Origin: Limnobacter thiooxidans
GTDB lineage: Bacteria > Pseudomonadota > Gammaproteobacteria > Burkholderiales > Burkholderiaceae_B
Length of the DNA stretch: 64,000 bases
NCBI RefSeq assembly: GCF_036323495.1
Contig: NZ_AP028947.1
Span: forward strand, 372,001 to 436,000
Direction of reading: 5' to 3'
Shown here: positions 8,885 to 19,611 of the stretch, piece by piece
How the letters are laid out: every line of letters starts with the position of its first letter
Position numbering within the stretch: the stretch's first letter is position 1
The notes under the pieces: generated by a model
Told to the model about the DNA's origin: nothing
What the model saw: the letters and a program-made list of their open reading frames with translations, nothing else
The model's database searches: none
Program-made: the position numbers and the translations under genes

Positions 8885-9358
8885 ATGAAAAAGAACGCAG
8901 CTGTGGATTTTTGGGTCGGTCTGTTTGTTTTGCTGGGCGCACTGGCTTTGGTCTTCCTGGCCTTGAAAGCGGGCAATTTGAGTTCATTCACCGCTGGTGA
9001 CCAATATCGGGTCACTGCCGAGTTTGACAACATCGGTGGTTTGAAACCCCGTGCGCCGGTAAAAAGTGCGGGTGTCACCGTGGGCCGTGTGGCCAATATC
9101 AAGCTGGATCCAGTCACCTTCCGTGCCGTGGTATCACTGGATTTGGAAGAGGGCTTCGAGTTTCCCAAAGACTCTTCCGCTAGAATCCTGACTTCAGGGT
9201 TGCTCGGCGAGCAGTATGTTGGCATTGAAGCTGGCGGCGATCTGGAAAACCTGGCGGGTGGTGAGAAGTTTGCCCGAACCCAATCGGCCGTTGTACTTGA
9301 AAACCTGATCAGCCAGTTCCTGTTCAGTAAAGCCTCGGAAGGCGATTCCGAAAAGTGA
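8885..9358 (+). CDS. mlaD: MlaD, MCE-domain lipid-binding protein
   Basis: The 157-residue protein has one N-terminal membrane anchor (DFWVGLFVLLGALALVFLAL) and a single MCE domain (about residues 38-120; VTAEFDNIGGLKPRAPVKSAG). In the family it forms a periplasmic hexameric ring on MlaFE. Length is normal for the single-MCE type. It lies 12 bp after mlaE and upstream of mlaA. Confidence 0.94.
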   Translation: MKKNAAVDFWVGLFVLLGALALVFLALKAGNLSSFTAGDQYRVTAEFDNIGGLKPRAPVKSAGVTVGRVANIKLDPVTFRAVVSLDLEEGFEFPKDSSARILTSGLLGEQYVGIEAGGDLENLAGGEKFARTQSAVVLENLISQFLFSKASEGDSEK

Positions 9359-9372
9359 TGAAGGGGATACAC

Positions 9373-10251
9373 ATGGTAGTTTCTATTCGAAGATTGTGTT
9401 TGCTGGTGGGTATAGCAAGCCTGGCCTCCGCATGCACGAGCATGCGGGCCCCCTCGGAATCCGATCCGTTGGAAGGGTTCAACCGAACCGTGGATGGTTT
9501 TAACCAGGTGGTCGACAAGGCGGTGGTTAAGCCCCTGGCGCAAGGGTATGACAAGGTCACGCCGCCCGAGGTTAAAACAGTCATTGGCAATTTTTTCTCC
9601 AACCTGGACGACATCAGTGTTGCAGTCAACAACCTGTTGCAGGGAAAACCCAAGGCCGCGGGAAGTGATATTACCCGTTTCGCCTTGAATACCACCATTG
9701 GTATTGTTGGTTTGGCCGATGTGGCAACTGAGCTGGGTTTTCAGAAAAACGACGAGGATTTCGGTCAAACGCTGGGTGTTTGGGGCGTTGGGTCAGGTCC
9801 TTACCTGGTGTTGCCTTTGCTCGGCCCAAGCACATTGCGTGACGCACCGGCGCGCGTGGTGGATGCTCCTTTGGACCCGCTTTATCATTATGACGATGTG
9901 CGGGTTCGCAACAGCCTATTTGTTGTGAACGTAGTGAACACGCGCGCCCGATTGCTGCCTGCCACGGATTTGGTTGAGCGGGTTGCGCTGGACCAGTATG
10001 CCTTTGTTCGCGATGCCTATCTTAAGCGGCGTGCCAGTCTGATTCGTGATGGCGCTCCCGATCCCGAGGATCAGGGCTACAAGGATTTCGAGGAAGAGTC
10101 GAGCAGCACAAGTACAGTGCCCGAAGCTTTTCCGCCCTTCAAGGCGGCCTTGGTACAAACTGCGCCAGCAAACGATGAAGTTTCCACTTTGTTGCCGGGA
10201 GACCTTCAGCAAAGTGACCGTGCCCGAGAAGGTTTGGGCTTGGCTAACTGA
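9373..10251 (+). CDS. mlaA: MlaA (VacJ) outer-membrane lipoprotein
   Basis: Starts are possible at 9355 (GTG), 9358 and 9373. The last is preferred because AAGGGG lies six bases upstream. The product (293 residues) has a lipoprotein signal ending LASAC and the MlaA core (DPLEGFNRTVDGFN; later NFFSNLDDISVAVNNLLQGK and GVWGVGSGPYLVLPLLGPS). It forms the outer-membrane channel that removes surface-exposed phospholipid and hands it to MlaC. The ~45 C-terminal residues are acidic and serine-rich and are probably disordered. Placing mlaA inside the mla operon is usual in Burkholderiales, unlike E. coli. Confidence 0.93.
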   Translation: MVVSIRRLCLLVGIASLASACTSMRAPSESDPLEGFNRTVDGFNQVVDKAVVKPLAQGYDKVTPPEVKTVIGNFFSNLDDISVAVNNLLQGKPKAAGSDITRFALNTTIGIVGLADVATELGFQKNDEDFGQTLGVWGVGSGPYLVLPLLGPSTLRDAPARVVDAPLDPLYHYDDVRVRNSLFVVNVVNTRARLLPATDLVERVALDQYAFVRDAYLKRRASLIRDGAPDPEDQGYKDFEEESSSTSTVPEAFPPFKAALVQTAPANDEVSTLLPGDLQQSDRAREGLGLAN

Positions 10252-10322
10252 TTTTCAGCACGTCAACACAGCAAGTGGGTCTTGCGTTTTTGATGTGGTT
10301 AATGACATTTTTTGGAAAAATC

Positions 10323-10946
10323 ATGAATATTGCAGTAAACCGACTATTTCAATGGATCGCAATTGCCGCCCTGGGTGTCAGTGCGATGGCTCAGCCCGCT
10401 TTGGCTCAGGAAGTGCCAGCCAACGAGTTTGTTGAGAAATTCAGCAATGAAGTTCTGGCTGAAATCAAGTCCAGAAAGCAGGAATTGGTGTCTGACCCCC
10501 GCAAGCTTGACGCCTTGATTGACCAGAAGGTCATGCCGAATGTCAACTTTCGAAAAATGACCCAGTTGGTGGTGGGCCGCCCCTGGCGCGAGGCCACACC
10601 CGAGCAGCGTGAACAGATCACCAAGGAATTTCGTACCCTGTTGGTCAAGACTTATTCTGGTGCCTTGTCCCAGGTGGGTGATCAAACCCTGCAAGTGGAT
10701 CGCCTGCGTGCGCGTCCTGAAGACACAGATGTGATCGTGAACAGCCGAGTCATTCAAAAGGGCGCGCCCCCGATCGACCTTGCATACCGGGTTGAAAAGA
10801 AAGACGGCAAGTGGCAAATCTATGACCTGAGCGTTTTGGGCCTGTGGTTGGTTGATTCCTACAAGGCGCAGTTTGGCGCGGTGCTGGCCAGTTCGGGTGT
10901 TGATGGTTTGATCCAGACCCTGAAAACACTGAATTCCAAGGGCTGA
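10323..10946 (+). CDS. mlaC: MlaC, periplasmic phospholipid-binding protein
   Basis: The start at 10323 follows a GGAAAA ribosome site and gives a clean Sec signal peptide (cleavage after ALAQ). An upstream in-frame start would add an implausible hydrophobic leader. The mature ~180 residues match the MlaC/Ttg2D fold (FRKMTQLVVGRPWREATPEQ; later VEKKDGKWQIYDLSVLG). It ferries lipids between MlaA at the outer membrane and MlaFEDB at the inner membrane. mlaB starts one base after its stop. Confidence 0.93.
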   Translation: MNIAVNRLFQWIAIAALGVSAMAQPALAQEVPANEFVEKFSNEVLAEIKSRKQELVSDPRKLDALIDQKVMPNVNFRKMTQLVVGRPWREATPEQREQITKEFRTLLVKTYSGALSQVGDQTLQVDRLRARPEDTDVIVNSRVIQKGAPPIDLAYRVEKKDGKWQIYDLSVLGLWLVDSYKAQFGAVLASSGVDGLIQTLKTLNSKG

Positions 10947-10947
10947 T

Positions 10948-11199
10948 ATGCAACTCACAGTCGATCACATCACGGTGCGCAATGGCGACCAGGTCATTGC
11001 CGAGGTCACCAAGGCCTTTTCCAAGGGTGACCACGTGATCGACTTTTCGAGGGTCACTCACGTGGACTCGACCGTTCTTGCTGTAATTCTGGCTGCCAGG
11101 CGAGTGCTTAAATCAGACAAATCCCTTGAACTGCAGCATCGTCCCGCGCAGTTGGACAGTTTGATTGCCGCCTACGGAGTACAATCTCTCTTCTCATAA
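10948..11199 (+). CDS. mlaB: MlaB, STAS-domain protein of the Mla complex
   Basis: The 83-residue protein is a minimal STAS domain with the loop HVDSTVLA, where anti-sigma-antagonist proteins are phosphorylated; in MlaB the Thr or Ser contributes to activating MlaF. It is the last gene of the mla set; 33 bp separate it from the next ABC pair. Confidence 0.9.
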   Translation: MQLTVDHITVRNGDQVIAEVTKAFSKGDHVIDFSRVTHVDSTVLAVILAARRVLKSDKSLELQHRPAQLDSLIAAYGVQSLFS

Positions 11200-11232
11200 A
11201 ACCTGGCGCGCGCCCCTTGGGCGCTCGAAGTC

Positions 11233-12144
11233 ATGTCGTTTGCCCTAGAGCTTGGCTCGGTATCCAAATATTTCGGTGAATTCCGTTCCTTGAATGAAGT
11301 CTCCCTGACCATCGAGGAAGGGGAGTTCTTTGCTTTGCTTGGCCCAAATGGCGCGGGCAAAACCACGCTCATCAACATCATTGCCGGTTTAAGCCGGGCC
11401 TCTTCAGGCACGGCCAAGGTCATGGGTTTTGACGTGGTCAACCAGTTTCGCGATGCGCGCCGCAGCATTGGAATTGTTCCGCAGGAATTGGTGTTTGATC
11501 CTTTTTTCTCCGTGCGTGAAACCTTGCGCTTTCAGTCCGGGTACTTCGGTCTTAAAAAGAATGACGACTGGATCGATGAGCTTTTGACTTCGCTCAGCCT
11601 GATGGACAAGGCCGACAGCAATATGCGAACGCTGTCGGGCGGCATGAAGCGACGGGTCATGGTGGCGCAGGCGCTGGTTCACAAACCGCCCGTGATAGTG
11701 CTGGATGAGCCCACCGCTGGCGTGGATGTCGAGTTGCGCCAAACCCTGTGGAAGTTTGTCAAAGGGTTGAACGAAAAGGGCCACACAATTTTGCTGACCA
11801 CACACTACCTCGAAGAAGCGGAAACACTGTGTAATCGCATTGCCATGCTTAAAAACGGGAAGGTGTTGACTGTGGATACCACCCCGAATCTGTTGAAGAA
11901 ACACGCCAGTCAAACCCTGAACCTGCAATTGAACGGCGTGTTGCCAGTCAGTTTGCAGTCGCGCGCCCTGAAGGCGAATCCGCTGGATGGCCGGTACACC
12001 CTGGCTTTGAATGGTCCGGCTGAAATTGAGCAAATTTTGGCGCAATGCCGACTTGAACACCTGGATGTGCTGGAGTGCAGCATTGAAAAGCCCGACCTTG
12101 AAGAGGTGTTTGTGCAGTTGATGAGTGGCGGGGCTGCGAAATGA
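11233..12144 (+). CDS. ABC-2 type transporter, ATP-binding protein (YadG-like)
   Basis: The 303-residue ATPase has Walker A GPNGAGKTT, signature LSGGMKRRVMVAQAL and Walker B VIVLDEPTAGVD, with a C-terminal accessory region of ~80 residues. It resembles the YadG/drug-exporter ATPase family. The next gene, the permease, overlaps it by ATGA, so the two form one exporter. The substrate is unknown. It sits directly after mla, a common arrangement in Burkholderiales. Confidence 0.9.
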   Translation: MSFALELGSVSKYFGEFRSLNEVSLTIEEGEFFALLGPNGAGKTTLINIIAGLSRASSGTAKVMGFDVVNQFRDARRSIGIVPQELVFDPFFSVRETLRFQSGYFGLKKNDDWIDELLTSLSLMDKADSNMRTLSGGMKRRVMVAQALVHKPPVIVLDEPTAGVDVELRQTLWKFVKGLNEKGHTILLTTHYLEEAETLCNRIAMLKNGKVLTVDTTPNLLKKHASQTLNLQLNGVLPVSLQSRALKANPLDGRYTLALNGPAEIEQILAQCRLEHLDVLECSIEKPDLEEVFVQLMSGGAAK

Positions 12145-12896
12145 CTGGCTGGCAAACCCTGTTCAAGAAAGAAATCCTGCGTTTCTGGAAGGTGAGCTTC
12201 CAGACGGTGCTGGCACCCGTGGTGACTGCGCTGCTGTACTTGATGATTTTCTCGCACGTGCTCGACGGCAAGGTGGAACCTTACCCTGGTGTCAGTTATG
12301 CGGCATTCCTCGTGCCTGGGTTGGTCATGATGTCGGTGCTGCAAAATGCGTTTGCCAATTCATCTTCCAGTCTCATCCAGTCGAAAATCACAGGAAATCT
12401 GGTGTTTGTGCTGTTACCACCCCTGTCCCATGCCGAGTTTTTCTCAGCCTACGTGCTGGCTTCCATGGCCCGAGGCATTGCAGTGGGTGCTGGGGTTTTG
12501 CTGGTCACTGTGGCTTTTGTGGGTTTGCACGTGCACAACCCGATGTGGATTCTGGTTCACGCCCTGGTGGGTTCGGCTTTGCTGGGTACCATGGGTGTCA
12601 TCGCCGGCATTTGGGCTGAAAAGTTCGACCAGTTGGCTGCGTTTCAGAATTTCATCATCATGCCAGCCACTTTTTTGTCAGGTGTGTTTTATTCCATCCA
12701 TTCATTACCCGTCGTGTGGCAAACCGTGTCGCACTTTAACCCTTTCTTTTACCTGATTGATGGTTTCCGGTATGGCTTCTTTGGGGTGAGTGATGTCAGC
12801 CCGTGGTTCAGTTTGGGTATCGGCGTGGCCGCATGGGCTGTATTGACTGCCATTGGTATGCGAATGGTCACGTCGGGTTACAAATTGAGGGGATAA
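12141..12896 (+). CDS. ABC-2 type transporter permease (YadH-like)
   Basis: The 251-residue protein has six hydrophobic segments and the ABC-2 signature (GVFYSIHSLPVVWQTVSHFNP), as in YadH, NodJ and related exporter permeases. It partners the ATPase encoded by the overlapping upstream gene. No substrate-specific feature is visible. Confidence 0.9.
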   Translation: MTGWQTLFKKEILRFWKVSFQTVLAPVVTALLYLMIFSHVLDGKVEPYPGVSYAAFLVPGLVMMSVLQNAFANSSSSLIQSKITGNLVFVLLPPLSHAEFFSAYVLASMARGIAVGAGVLLVTVAFVGLHVHNPMWILVHALVGSALLGTMGVIAGIWAEKFDQLAAFQNFIIMPATFLSGVFYSIHSLPVVWQTVSHFNPFFYLIDGFRYGFFGVSDVSPWFSLGIGVAAWAVLTAIGMRMVTSGYKLRG

Positions 12897-12929
12897 TAGT
12901 GCTGTTGAATCAAAAGGATAGGAAAAATC

Positions 12930-13172
12930 ATGTTGTTGCCTGAAACCGTTCGCGGCTATATTGCAGAAGGTCTGGAATGTGAACACCTGACAGTGTCAGG
13001 CGACGGCCAGCATTTCGAGGCAGTCATTGTGGCCAGCGCCTTCGAGGGCTTGCGGGCCATTCAGCGGCATCAAAAAGTCTATGCAGTACTGGGTGACAGA
13101 ATGCGTGCGGAAATTCACGCCTTGTCGATGAAAACTCTGACGCCCGCCGAGTGGGCGCAACAACAAGCGTAA
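12930..13172 (+). CDS. ibaG: BolA-family protein (IbaG/YrbA-like)
   Basis: The 80-residue protein has the BolA fold signature (GDGQHFEAVIVASAFEG, then HQKVYAVLGDRM...IHALSMKTLTP). IbaG/YrbA proteins work with monothiol CGFS glutaredoxins in iron-sulfur handling; a CGFS glutaredoxin is encoded at 31635-31967. A location between transporter genes and murA matches yrbA-murA order in many proteobacteria. Confidence 0.88.
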   Translation: MLLPETVRGYIAEGLECEHLTVSGDGQHFEAVIVASAFEGLRAIQRHQKVYAVLGDRMRAEIHALSMKTLTPAEWAQQQA

Positions 13173-13187
13173 AAGGACTGCCCTTCA

Positions 13188-14444
13188 ATGGATTCTTTTT
13201 TGATTCGTGGTGGAAAGCCGCTTCACGGTGAAGTGTCTGTGTCTGGCGCGAAAAATGCGGCCTTGCCAATTTTATGTGCCAGTTTGCTGACAGCAGAGCC
13301 CGTGATGGTCACCAACGTGCCGCGCTTGCGCGACATCAATACCTGTTTGCGCCTCTTGGGTTCCATGGGTGTTCAGTGTTTCTGGCACGGTGAAAACCAG
13401 TTGGCTTTGCGCGCCGAGGAAATTTCCGAACCTGTAGCCAGTTACGACCTGGTCAAAACCATGCGCGCCAGCATTTTGGTGCTTGGCCCCTTGCTGGCCC
13501 GTTTTGGCGAAGCCAGCGTGAGCTTGCCGGGTGGTTGTGCCATCGGCCAGCGCCCTGTAGACCAGCACATCAAGGGCCTTCAGGCCATGGGTGCGGAAAT
13601 CACGATCGAAAAAGGTTATATCCACGCCAAGGCAAAACGGCTGAAGGGTGCACGCATTGTGACCGACATGGTCACTGTCACCGGCACCGAAAACCTGATG
13701 ATGGCTGCCGCCCTGGCTGATGGCACCACCATTATTGAAAATGCCGCCCGCGAACCCGAGGTGGTGGACCTGGCCAATATGCTGGTGAAAATGGGTGCCC
13801 AGATCGAAGGGATCGGCACCGACACCATCACGGTACACGGTGTTGAAAAACTGAATGGCTGTGAATACCAGGTCATGCCGGATCGCATTGAAGCAGGCAC
13901 TTTCCTGTGTGCCGTGGCGGCTTGCGGTGGTCAAATTGTGCTCAATAATGCCGATGCTGACAGCATGGACGCCACGCTGGAAAAGCTGCGCACTGCGGGC
14001 CTGAAGATCGATGTGGAAGGCACCCGGATTCATGCCAGCATGCAGGGGCGCCCCAAAGCGGTGGGTGCACGCACCGCGCCATTCCCGGGTTTTGCAACCG
14101 ATATGCAGGCTCAGTTGATGGCTGTCAATTGCGTGGCCGACGGCACCGCGATTGTCAACGAGACCATTTTCGAGAACCGTTTCATGCATGTGCAGGAAAT
14201 GGTGCGCCTAGGCGCAAACATCGAAATTGAAGGCCACACGGCTGTGATCAAGGGCGTTGAGCGGCTTGACGGCGCCACGGTGATGGCCACCGACCTGCGC
14301 GCCTCAGCTGGCCTGGTCATTACCGCACTGGCTGCTGCCGATGAAACCCGCATTGACCGGATTTATCACCTGGATCGCGGGTATGACAAAATGGAAGAGA
14401 AGCTGCGCAAATTGGGCGCAGATGTGAAGCGAATCAGTGAGTAA
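13188..14444 (+). CDS. murA: MurA, UDP-N-acetylglucosamine 1-carboxyvinyltransferase
   Basis: The 418-residue enzyme transfers enolpyruvate from PEP to UDP-GlcNAc, the first committed step of peptidoglycan synthesis. The N-terminal substrate loop [15 protein letters not shown] is present, as is the catalytic-loop cysteine ([14 protein letters not shown]), the residue attacked by fosfomycin. Full length for the family. It is followed six bases later by hisG, so it may be co-transcribed with the histidine genes. Confidence 0.97.
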   Translation: MDSFLIRGGKPLHGEVSVSGAKNAALPILCASLLTAEPVMVTNVPRLRDINTCLRLLGSMGVQCFWHGENQLALRAEEISEPVASYDLVKTMRASILVLGPLLARFGEASVSLPGGCAIGQRPVDQHIKGLQAMGAEITIEKGYIHAKAKRLKGARIVTDMVTVTGTENLMMAAALADGTTIIENAAREPEVVDLANMLVKMGAQIEGIGTDTITVHGVEKLNGCEYQVMPDRIEAGTFLCAVAACGGQIVLNNADADSMDATLEKLRTAGLKIDVEGTRIHASMQGRPKAVGARTAPFPGFATDMQAQLMAVNCVADGTAIVNETIFENRFMHVQEMVRLGANIEIEGHTAVIKGVERLDGATVMATDLRASAGLVITALAAADETRIDRIYHLDRGYDKMEEKLRKLGADVKRISE

Positions 14445-14450
14445 AACCGA

Positions 14451-15104
14451 ATGATTACATTGGCTCTGTCCAAAGGACGCATCTTTGAAGAAACATTGCC
14501 CCTGCTTGAAAAGGCGGGCATTGTGCCTTCAGAAGACCCTGAAAAGTCGCGCAAGCTGATCATTGGTACCAACCGTGCCGATGTGCAGATCATCATTGTG
14601 CGGGCCACCGACGTGCCCACCTATGTACAGCACGGTGCTGCCGATTTGGGCGTGGCGGGTAAAGACGTGCTGATTGAGCATTCGGGCGTTGGCCTGTACC
14701 AGCCGCTGGACCTTGCCATTGCAAAGTGCCGCCTGTGTGTCGCTGCCCCGGAAGGGTTCGACTATGCCAGCGCAGTGAAGCAGGGCGCCCGCTTGCGTAT
14801 CGCCACCAAGTACGTGAACAGCGCACGCGAACACTTCGCCAACCGCGGTGTTCACGTGGACTTGATCAAGCTGTACGGTTCCATGGAACTGGCCCCCTTG
14901 GTGGGTCTGGCCGACGCCATTGTTGACCTGGTCAGCACCGGTTCTACCCTGCGTGCCAACAAACTGGTTGAAGTCGAGGAAATTTGCGAAATTTCTTCCC
15001 GATTGGTGGTGAATCAGGCCGCATTGAAAATGAAGTACGAGGCTTTGCAGCCTATTTTGGATGTATTTACCCAAGCTGTTGCGGGTGAAACGGTAGAAAA
15101 CTGA
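14451..15104 (+). CDS. hisG: HisG, ATP phosphoribosyltransferase, short form
   Basis: At 217 residues this is the short HisG type that lacks the C-terminal ACT-like regulatory domain. Such enzymes need the HisZ subunit for activity and histidine feedback. No hisZ is seen in the window; in many Burkholderiales it lies elsewhere. The PRPP-binding segment ([17 protein letters not shown]) and the substrate region ([13 protein letters not shown]) are intact. It is the first gene of a complete his operon. Confidence 0.96.
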   Translation: MITLALSKGRIFEETLPLLEKAGIVPSEDPEKSRKLIIGTNRADVQIIIVRATDVPTYVQHGAADLGVAGKDVLIEHSGVGLYQPLDLAIAKCRLCVAAPEGFDYASAVKQGARLRIATKYVNSAREHFANRGVHVDLIKLYGSMELAPLVGLADAIVDLVSTGSTLRANKLVEVEEICEISSRLVVNQAALKMKYEALQPILDVFTQAVAGETVEN

Positions 15105-15148
15105 GCAGAAACCTGAGCAGCTGCTTGAAATTTTAAAGGTAGTAAAAA

Positions 15149-16471
15149 ATGTCTTCCCAAATTCGTCGATTGTCTACTCTGGATGCCAACTTTGCCGAGC
15201 AGTTCCGCGCATTGCTCGCCTATGAAGAACAACGCGATCCCCATGTGGAAGGCGCGGTGGCTGACATCATTCATGCCGTGCGTAAGCGTGGCGATGAAGC
15301 CCTTTTGGAATTCACTGAAAAGTTTGACCGTGTCAAAGCGAACAGCGCAGCTGATCTTGAAATTGGTCAGGATGAGCTGAAGCACGCATTCGATACGCTG
15401 GACCCCGATCAAAAAGCCGCCTTGAAAGTGGCTGCGCAACGCGTGCGTGCTTTTCACGAGCGCCAGGTTGCCGAAAGCTGGGAATTCACCGAGGCCGATG
15501 GCACCCGTTTGGGCCAACGAGTTACACCGCTTGATCGTGCCGGCCTCTACGTGCCTGGTGGCAAAGCGGCTTACCCGTCGTCGGTACTGATGAATGCAGT
15601 GCCCGCCAAGGTCGCGGGTGTGAAGGAGGTCATCATGGTGGTGCCCACGCCCAGTGGCGTGAAAAACCAGATGGTGCTTGCCGCCGCGCACCTTGCGGGC
15701 GTTGACCGCGTGTTCACCATTGGTGGTGCGCAGGCCGTGGCCGCCTTGGCGTATGGCACGCAAACCGTACCCCGCGTGGACAAAATCGTGGGCCCTGGCA
15801 ATGCCTATGTGGCCGAAGCCAAGCGCCGTGTGTTTGGTGCCGTGGGCATTGACATGATCGCCGGCCCCTCTGAAATTCTTGTCATTTGCGATGGCACAAC
15901 CAACCCCGACTGGATCGCCATGGACCTGTTCAGCCAGGCCGAGCATGACGAAATGGCCCAGTCCATTCTGTTGAGCCCCAGCAAGGAATTTTTGGACCAG
16001 GTACAGGCCAGCATTAAACGACTGATGGACAGCATGCCCCGTGCAACGGTGATTGCCACTTCCCTGAAAAACCGCGGTGCGCTGATTCAGGTGAAAGACA
16101 TGGACGAGGCCTGTGAGCTGAGTAACCAGATTGCCCCCGAACACCTGGAACTGAGCGTTCAGGACCCTGATGCCTGGGTGGGCAAATTGCGCCACGCCGG
16201 TGCCATTTTCATGGGCCCCTACAGCAGCGAATCGCTGGGCGATTATTGTGCCGGGCCAAACCACGTGTTGCCCACAGCCGGTACAGCGCGATTCAGCTCT
16301 CCACTGGGTGTTTATGACTTCCAGAAGCGCAGCAGCATTATTTTTGCAAGTCGCGAAGGCGCAAGTACCCTGGGTGAAGTGGCTGCCGAGCTGGCTTACG
16401 GTGAAGGCTTGCCTGCCCACGCGCGCTCCGCAGAGTACCGGGTAGGTCCAAAATTCAAGAAAGCGGATTGA
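15149..16471 (+). CDS. hisD: HisD, histidinol dehydrogenase
   Basis: The 440-residue enzyme oxidises histidinol to histidine in two NAD-dependent steps. The zinc- and active-site signature is visible ([14 protein letters not shown] and the IAPEHLEL motif holding the catalytic Glu-His), as is the C-terminal [16 protein letters not shown] segment. Full length. Confidence 0.97.
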   Translation: MSSQIRRLSTLDANFAEQFRALLAYEEQRDPHVEGAVADIIHAVRKRGDEALLEFTEKFDRVKANSAADLEIGQDELKHAFDTLDPDQKAALKVAAQRVRAFHERQVAESWEFTEADGTRLGQRVTPLDRAGLYVPGGKAAYPSSVLMNAVPAKVAGVKEVIMVVPTPSGVKNQMVLAAAHLAGVDRVFTIGGAQAVAALAYGTQTVPRVDKIVGPGNAYVAEAKRRVFGAVGIDMIAGPSEILVICDGTTNPDWIAMDLFSQAEHDEMAQSILLSPSKEFLDQVQASIKRLMDSMPRATVIATSLKNRGALIQVKDMDEACELSNQIAPEHLELSVQDPDAWVGKLRHAGAIFMGPYSSESLGDYCAGPNHVLPTAGTARFSSPLGVYDFQKRSSIIFASREGASTLGEVAAELAYGEGLPAHARSAEYRVGPKFKKAD

Positions 16472-16478
16472 GTACGCC

Positions 16479-17579
16479 ATGAGCCTATTGCAAAAAACAA
16501 TCCGAGCTGACGTGCAAGCCACCCAAGCCTACGTGGTGGCCCCTTCCGCAGGCATGTTGAAGCTCGATGCCATGGAAAATCCGCAGGGCATGCCCGCGGC
16601 CTTGCTCGATGAGCTGGCCCAGGCGCTCAAGGCGGCGGAGCTGAATCGCTACCCGGCGCCCAAAGCACTTGAGCTGGAAACTGCACTGCGTGCCTGCACA
16701 GCCATCCCCAAGGCGGCCCATGTGCTGTTCGGCAACGGGTCTGATGAGCTGATTGACCTGATTATTCGCGCCTGTTGCATGCCTGGTGACGTGGTCATGT
16801 CGCCTGTGCCCACTTTCGTGATGTACGCGGTGTACAGCCAGTGGAGCCATGCACGCTTTGTGGGGGTGGACCTGAATCCCGACTTCTCGCTGAACATGCC
16901 CGCCATGTTGAAAGCCATTTCCGCCAACCAGCCCAAAGTGGTTTTCCTGGCTTATCCCAATAACCCGACCGGCGTGGCGCTGCGCGAAGCGGAAATTGTC
17001 CAGATTATTGAGGCAACCCCCGGGCTTGTCGTGGTCGATGAAGCCTACGAAGCATTTGCCGACGCCTCGTTCATGGCCCGCGTGCTTGAGTTTTCAAATG
17101 TATTGGTGCTGCGCACCTTCTCCAAACTGGGGCTTGCAGGCGCTCGTCTCGGCTATGCCGTGGCCAGCCCGGCCTGGGTGGAGCAAATCGACAAAGTGCG
17201 CCCGCCTTACAACGTGAACGTACTCACTCGCATTGCTGTTCAGTTTGCATTGGAGCACTTCGATGCGTTTAACGCACAGGCCAAACTGCTGCGTGATCAG
17301 CGCAGTGTGCTGACCGCAGCCTTGAAAACTCTGAGAACACCCAATGGTGACGTCGAAGTGTTCGATTCTTACGCCAATTTCGTGCTTTTCCGCATGCCAG
17401 ACGCCCTTGAGGTCTTTGAAGCCCTTAAAAACAAGGGTATCTTGGTGAAATATGTCGGCAAGGGTCACCCCTTGCTGCAAAATTGCCTGCGCGTGACAGT
17501 GAGCACCGAAACAGAGAACCAGCAGTTTTTAAAGGCTGTGCAACAATCCATTGATGAAGTGGCCAGCAAGGCCGCATAA
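16479..17579 (+). CDS. hisC: HisC, histidinol-phosphate aminotransferase
   Basis: The 366-residue fold-type I PLP enzyme has the Schiff-base lysine in [16 protein letters not shown] and the NPNNPTG-like motif ([10 protein letters not shown]). It converts imidazole acetol-phosphate to histidinol-phosphate. It starts seven bases after hisD ends. Confidence 0.95.
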   Translation: MSLLQKTIRADVQATQAYVVAPSAGMLKLDAMENPQGMPAALLDELAQALKAAELNRYPAPKALELETALRACTAIPKAAHVLFGNGSDELIDLIIRACCMPGDVVMSPVPTFVMYAVYSQWSHARFVGVDLNPDFSLNMPAMLKAISANQPKVVFLAYPNNPTGVALREAEIVQIIEATPGLVVVDEAYEAFADASFMARVLEFSNVLVLRTFSKLGLAGARLGYAVASPAWVEQIDKVRPPYNVNVLTRIAVQFALEHFDAFNAQAKLLRDQRSVLTAALKTLRTPNGDVEVFDSYANFVLFRMPDALEVFEALKNKGILVKYVGKGHPLLQNCLRVTVSTETENQQFLKAVQQSIDEVASKAA

Positions 17580-17592
17580 CTTTCAGAAAAAC

Positions 17593-18180
17593 ATGAGAAC
17601 CGCAGAAGTTACCCGCAATACACTGGAAACCCAGATCACCGTCAAAATCAACCTGGATGGTTCGGGTGAACGTCATCTTGACACCGGTGTGCCATTTCTG
17701 GACCACATGCTGGAGCAAATTTCCCGGCATGGCCTCTTCGATTTGCACATTGTCGCCAAAGGCGACCTGCACATTGACGCACACCACACCGTGGAAGACA
17801 CGGGCATTACCTTGGGCATGGCATTCACCAAAGCCCTGGGCGACAAGAAAGGGATTGTGCGTTACGGTCACAGCTATGTGCCACTGGATGAAGCCCTGTC
17901 ACGCGTCGTGATTGATCTTTCCGGTCGCCCTGGCTTGCACCAGGACATTCCTTTCACGCGCGCCAGTATTGGCTCGTTTGACGTGGACCTGGTGTTTGAA
18001 TTTTTTCAGGGCTTCGTCAACCACGCGCTGTGCACACTTCACATCGACAACCTGAAAGGCGTGAATTCACATCACCAGTGTGAAACCGTGTTCAAGGCTT
18101 TCGGTCGCGCCTTGCGCATGGCAGTTGCCATTGATGAACGTCAGCAGGGTGCCATTCCCAGTACCAAGGGTGCTTTGTGA
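17593..18180 (+). CDS. hisB: HisB, imidazoleglycerol-phosphate dehydratase (monofunctional)
   Basis: The start at 17593 gives a 195-residue protein beginning MRTAEV, the family N-terminus; the upstream ATG would overlap hisC by 29 bases. The manganese-ligand motifs [22 protein letters not shown] and [15 protein letters not shown] are intact. There is no phosphatase domain, so histidinol phosphatase must come from another gene. Its stop overlaps the hisH GTG start. Confidence 0.96.
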   Translation: MRTAEVTRNTLETQITVKINLDGSGERHLDTGVPFLDHMLEQISRHGLFDLHIVAKGDLHIDAHHTVEDTGITLGMAFTKALGDKKGIVRYGHSYVPLDEALSRVVIDLSGRPGLHQDIPFTRASIGSFDVDLVFEFFQGFVNHALCTLHIDNLKGVNSHHQCETVFKAFGRALRMAVAIDERQQGAIPSTKGAL

Positions 18181-18809
18181 GTCTTGTTGCCGTTGTTGAC
18201 TACGGCATGGGTAACCTGCGTTCGGTGGCCCAAGCCTTGCAGCATGTCAAACTGGAAAATCAGGAAATCCGTATCACCGACGACCCTGCCGTGATTGATC
18301 GCGCCAGCCGCGTGGTGCTACCCGGTCAGGGCGCCATGCCAGACTGTATGAAAGCATTGCGGGAATCAGGCCTCATGGAGGCTGTGTACAGGGCTGCTGA
18401 AAACAAACCCTTGTTTGGGGTTTGCGTGGGCGAACAGATGATGATGGAGCGCAGCGCCGAAGGCCCCGCAGAATGCCTGTCCCTGTTTCCCGGCGATGTG
18501 GTCAGATTCGACCCCCGCCTGACCGTGGAGTGCGGCTTGAAGGTTCCCCACATGGGTTGGAATCAGGTTCGGCAGTGTGTCAAACATCCCCTCTGGGCGG
18601 GCATTGAAGACAATTCCTGGTTCTATTTTGTCCACAGTTACCATGCCAATCCGGTCAACCCGGAGCACGTGGCTGGTGAGACAGACTATGGTGTCCGCTT
18701 TACCTGCGCCATCGCAAGGGATAACATCTTTGCAACACAGTTTCATCCTGAGAAAAGTGCGGACGACGGCCTTAAGCTGTATTCCAATTTTCTAAGATGG
18801 AACCCCTGA
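18177..18809 (+). CDS. hisH: HisH, glutamine amidotransferase subunit of IGP synthase
   Basis: The 210-residue class I amidotransferase uses a GTG start in a GTGA overlap with hisB. The nucleophile elbow reads [13 protein letters not shown] (family usual GVCLGMQ), and the His-Glu pair is in ATQFHPEKS. It supplies ammonia to HisF. A 52-bp gap follows before hisA. Confidence 0.96.
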   Translation: MSLVAVVDYGMGNLRSVAQALQHVKLENQEIRITDDPAVIDRASRVVLPGQGAMPDCMKALRESGLMEAVYRAAENKPLFGVCVGEQMMMERSAEGPAECLSLFPGDVVRFDPRLTVECGLKVPHMGWNQVRQCVKHPLWAGIEDNSWFYFVHSYHANPVNPEHVAGETDYGVRFTCAIARDNIFATQFHPEKSADDGLKLYSNFLRWNP

Positions 18810-18861
18810 GGTTTTTAACCAAACTTTTTTCACTCACTTGAATAGTTAACAACACAGTCTC

Positions 18862-19611
18862 ATGTTACTCATTCCAGCAATCGACCTGAAAGACGGTCAG
18901 TGTGTTCGCCTGAAACAAGGCAATATGGACGATGCCACCATTTTCTCGGCAGACCCGGTCGAAATGGCCATGAAATGGGTTGAAAGTGGCGCGCGCCGCT
19001 TGCACCTGGTCGACCTGAATGGCGCGATTGCGGGCAAGCCCGTGAACGAGGGCGTCATCATCGACATTCTCGATGCGGTCGGCGGTGCAATTCCCGTGCA
19101 GTTGGGTGGCGGTATTCGTGACCTGGACACCATTGAACGTTACCTGGACGATGGTCTGAGCTACGTGATCATTGGCACGGCAGCCGTGAAAAACCCTGGT
19201 TTCCTGCACGACGCGTGCGGCGCTTTCCCTGGCCAAATTATCGTGGGGCTGGACGCCAAAGAGGGCAAAGTGGCTACCGACGGCTGGAGCAAGATTTCCG
19301 GCCATGACGTGGTTGACCTGGCCAAGAAATACGAAGGTTATGGCGTTGAAGCGATTATTTACACCGACATTGGCCGCGACGGCATGTTGGGCGGTGTCAA
19401 TATTGAAGCCACGGTTCGCCTGGCAAATGCGTTGACCATTCCTGTGATCGCTTCGGGGGGCATTACCAACCTGGACGACGTGAAGCTGCTGTGCGGCGTG
19501 GAACACGAAGGCGTCATGGGTGCCATTTGTGGTCGCTCCATTTACGAAGGTACACTCGACTTCGCGAAGGGCCAGGCACTGGCAGACGAGCTTAACGGAA
19601 AATCCTACTAA
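18862..19611 (+). CDS. hisA: HisA, ProFAR isomerase
   Basis: The 249-residue (beta/alpha)8 barrel begins with the family motif [18 protein letters not shown] and has the phosphate-binding loops around QLGGGIRDL and [10 protein letters not shown]. The stop TAA shares a base with the hisF ATG (TAATG). Confidence 0.97.
   Translation: MLLIPAIDLKDGQCVRLKQGNMDDATIFSADPVEMAMKWVESGARRLHLVDLNGAIAGKPVNEGVIIDILDAVGGAIPVQLGGGIRDLDTIERYLDDGLSYVIIGTAAVKNPGFLHDACGAFPGQIIVGLDAKEGKVATDGWSKISGHDVVDLAKKYEGYGVEAIIYTDIGRDGMLGGVNIEATVRLANALTIPVIASGGITNLDDVKLLCGVEHEGVMGAICGRSIYEGTLDFAKGQALADELNGKSY

Noticed and set aside
15014..16522. 502-codon minus-strand frame
   Set aside because: It is antisense to hisD, with His/Gly/Val-rich composition typical of reverse frames.
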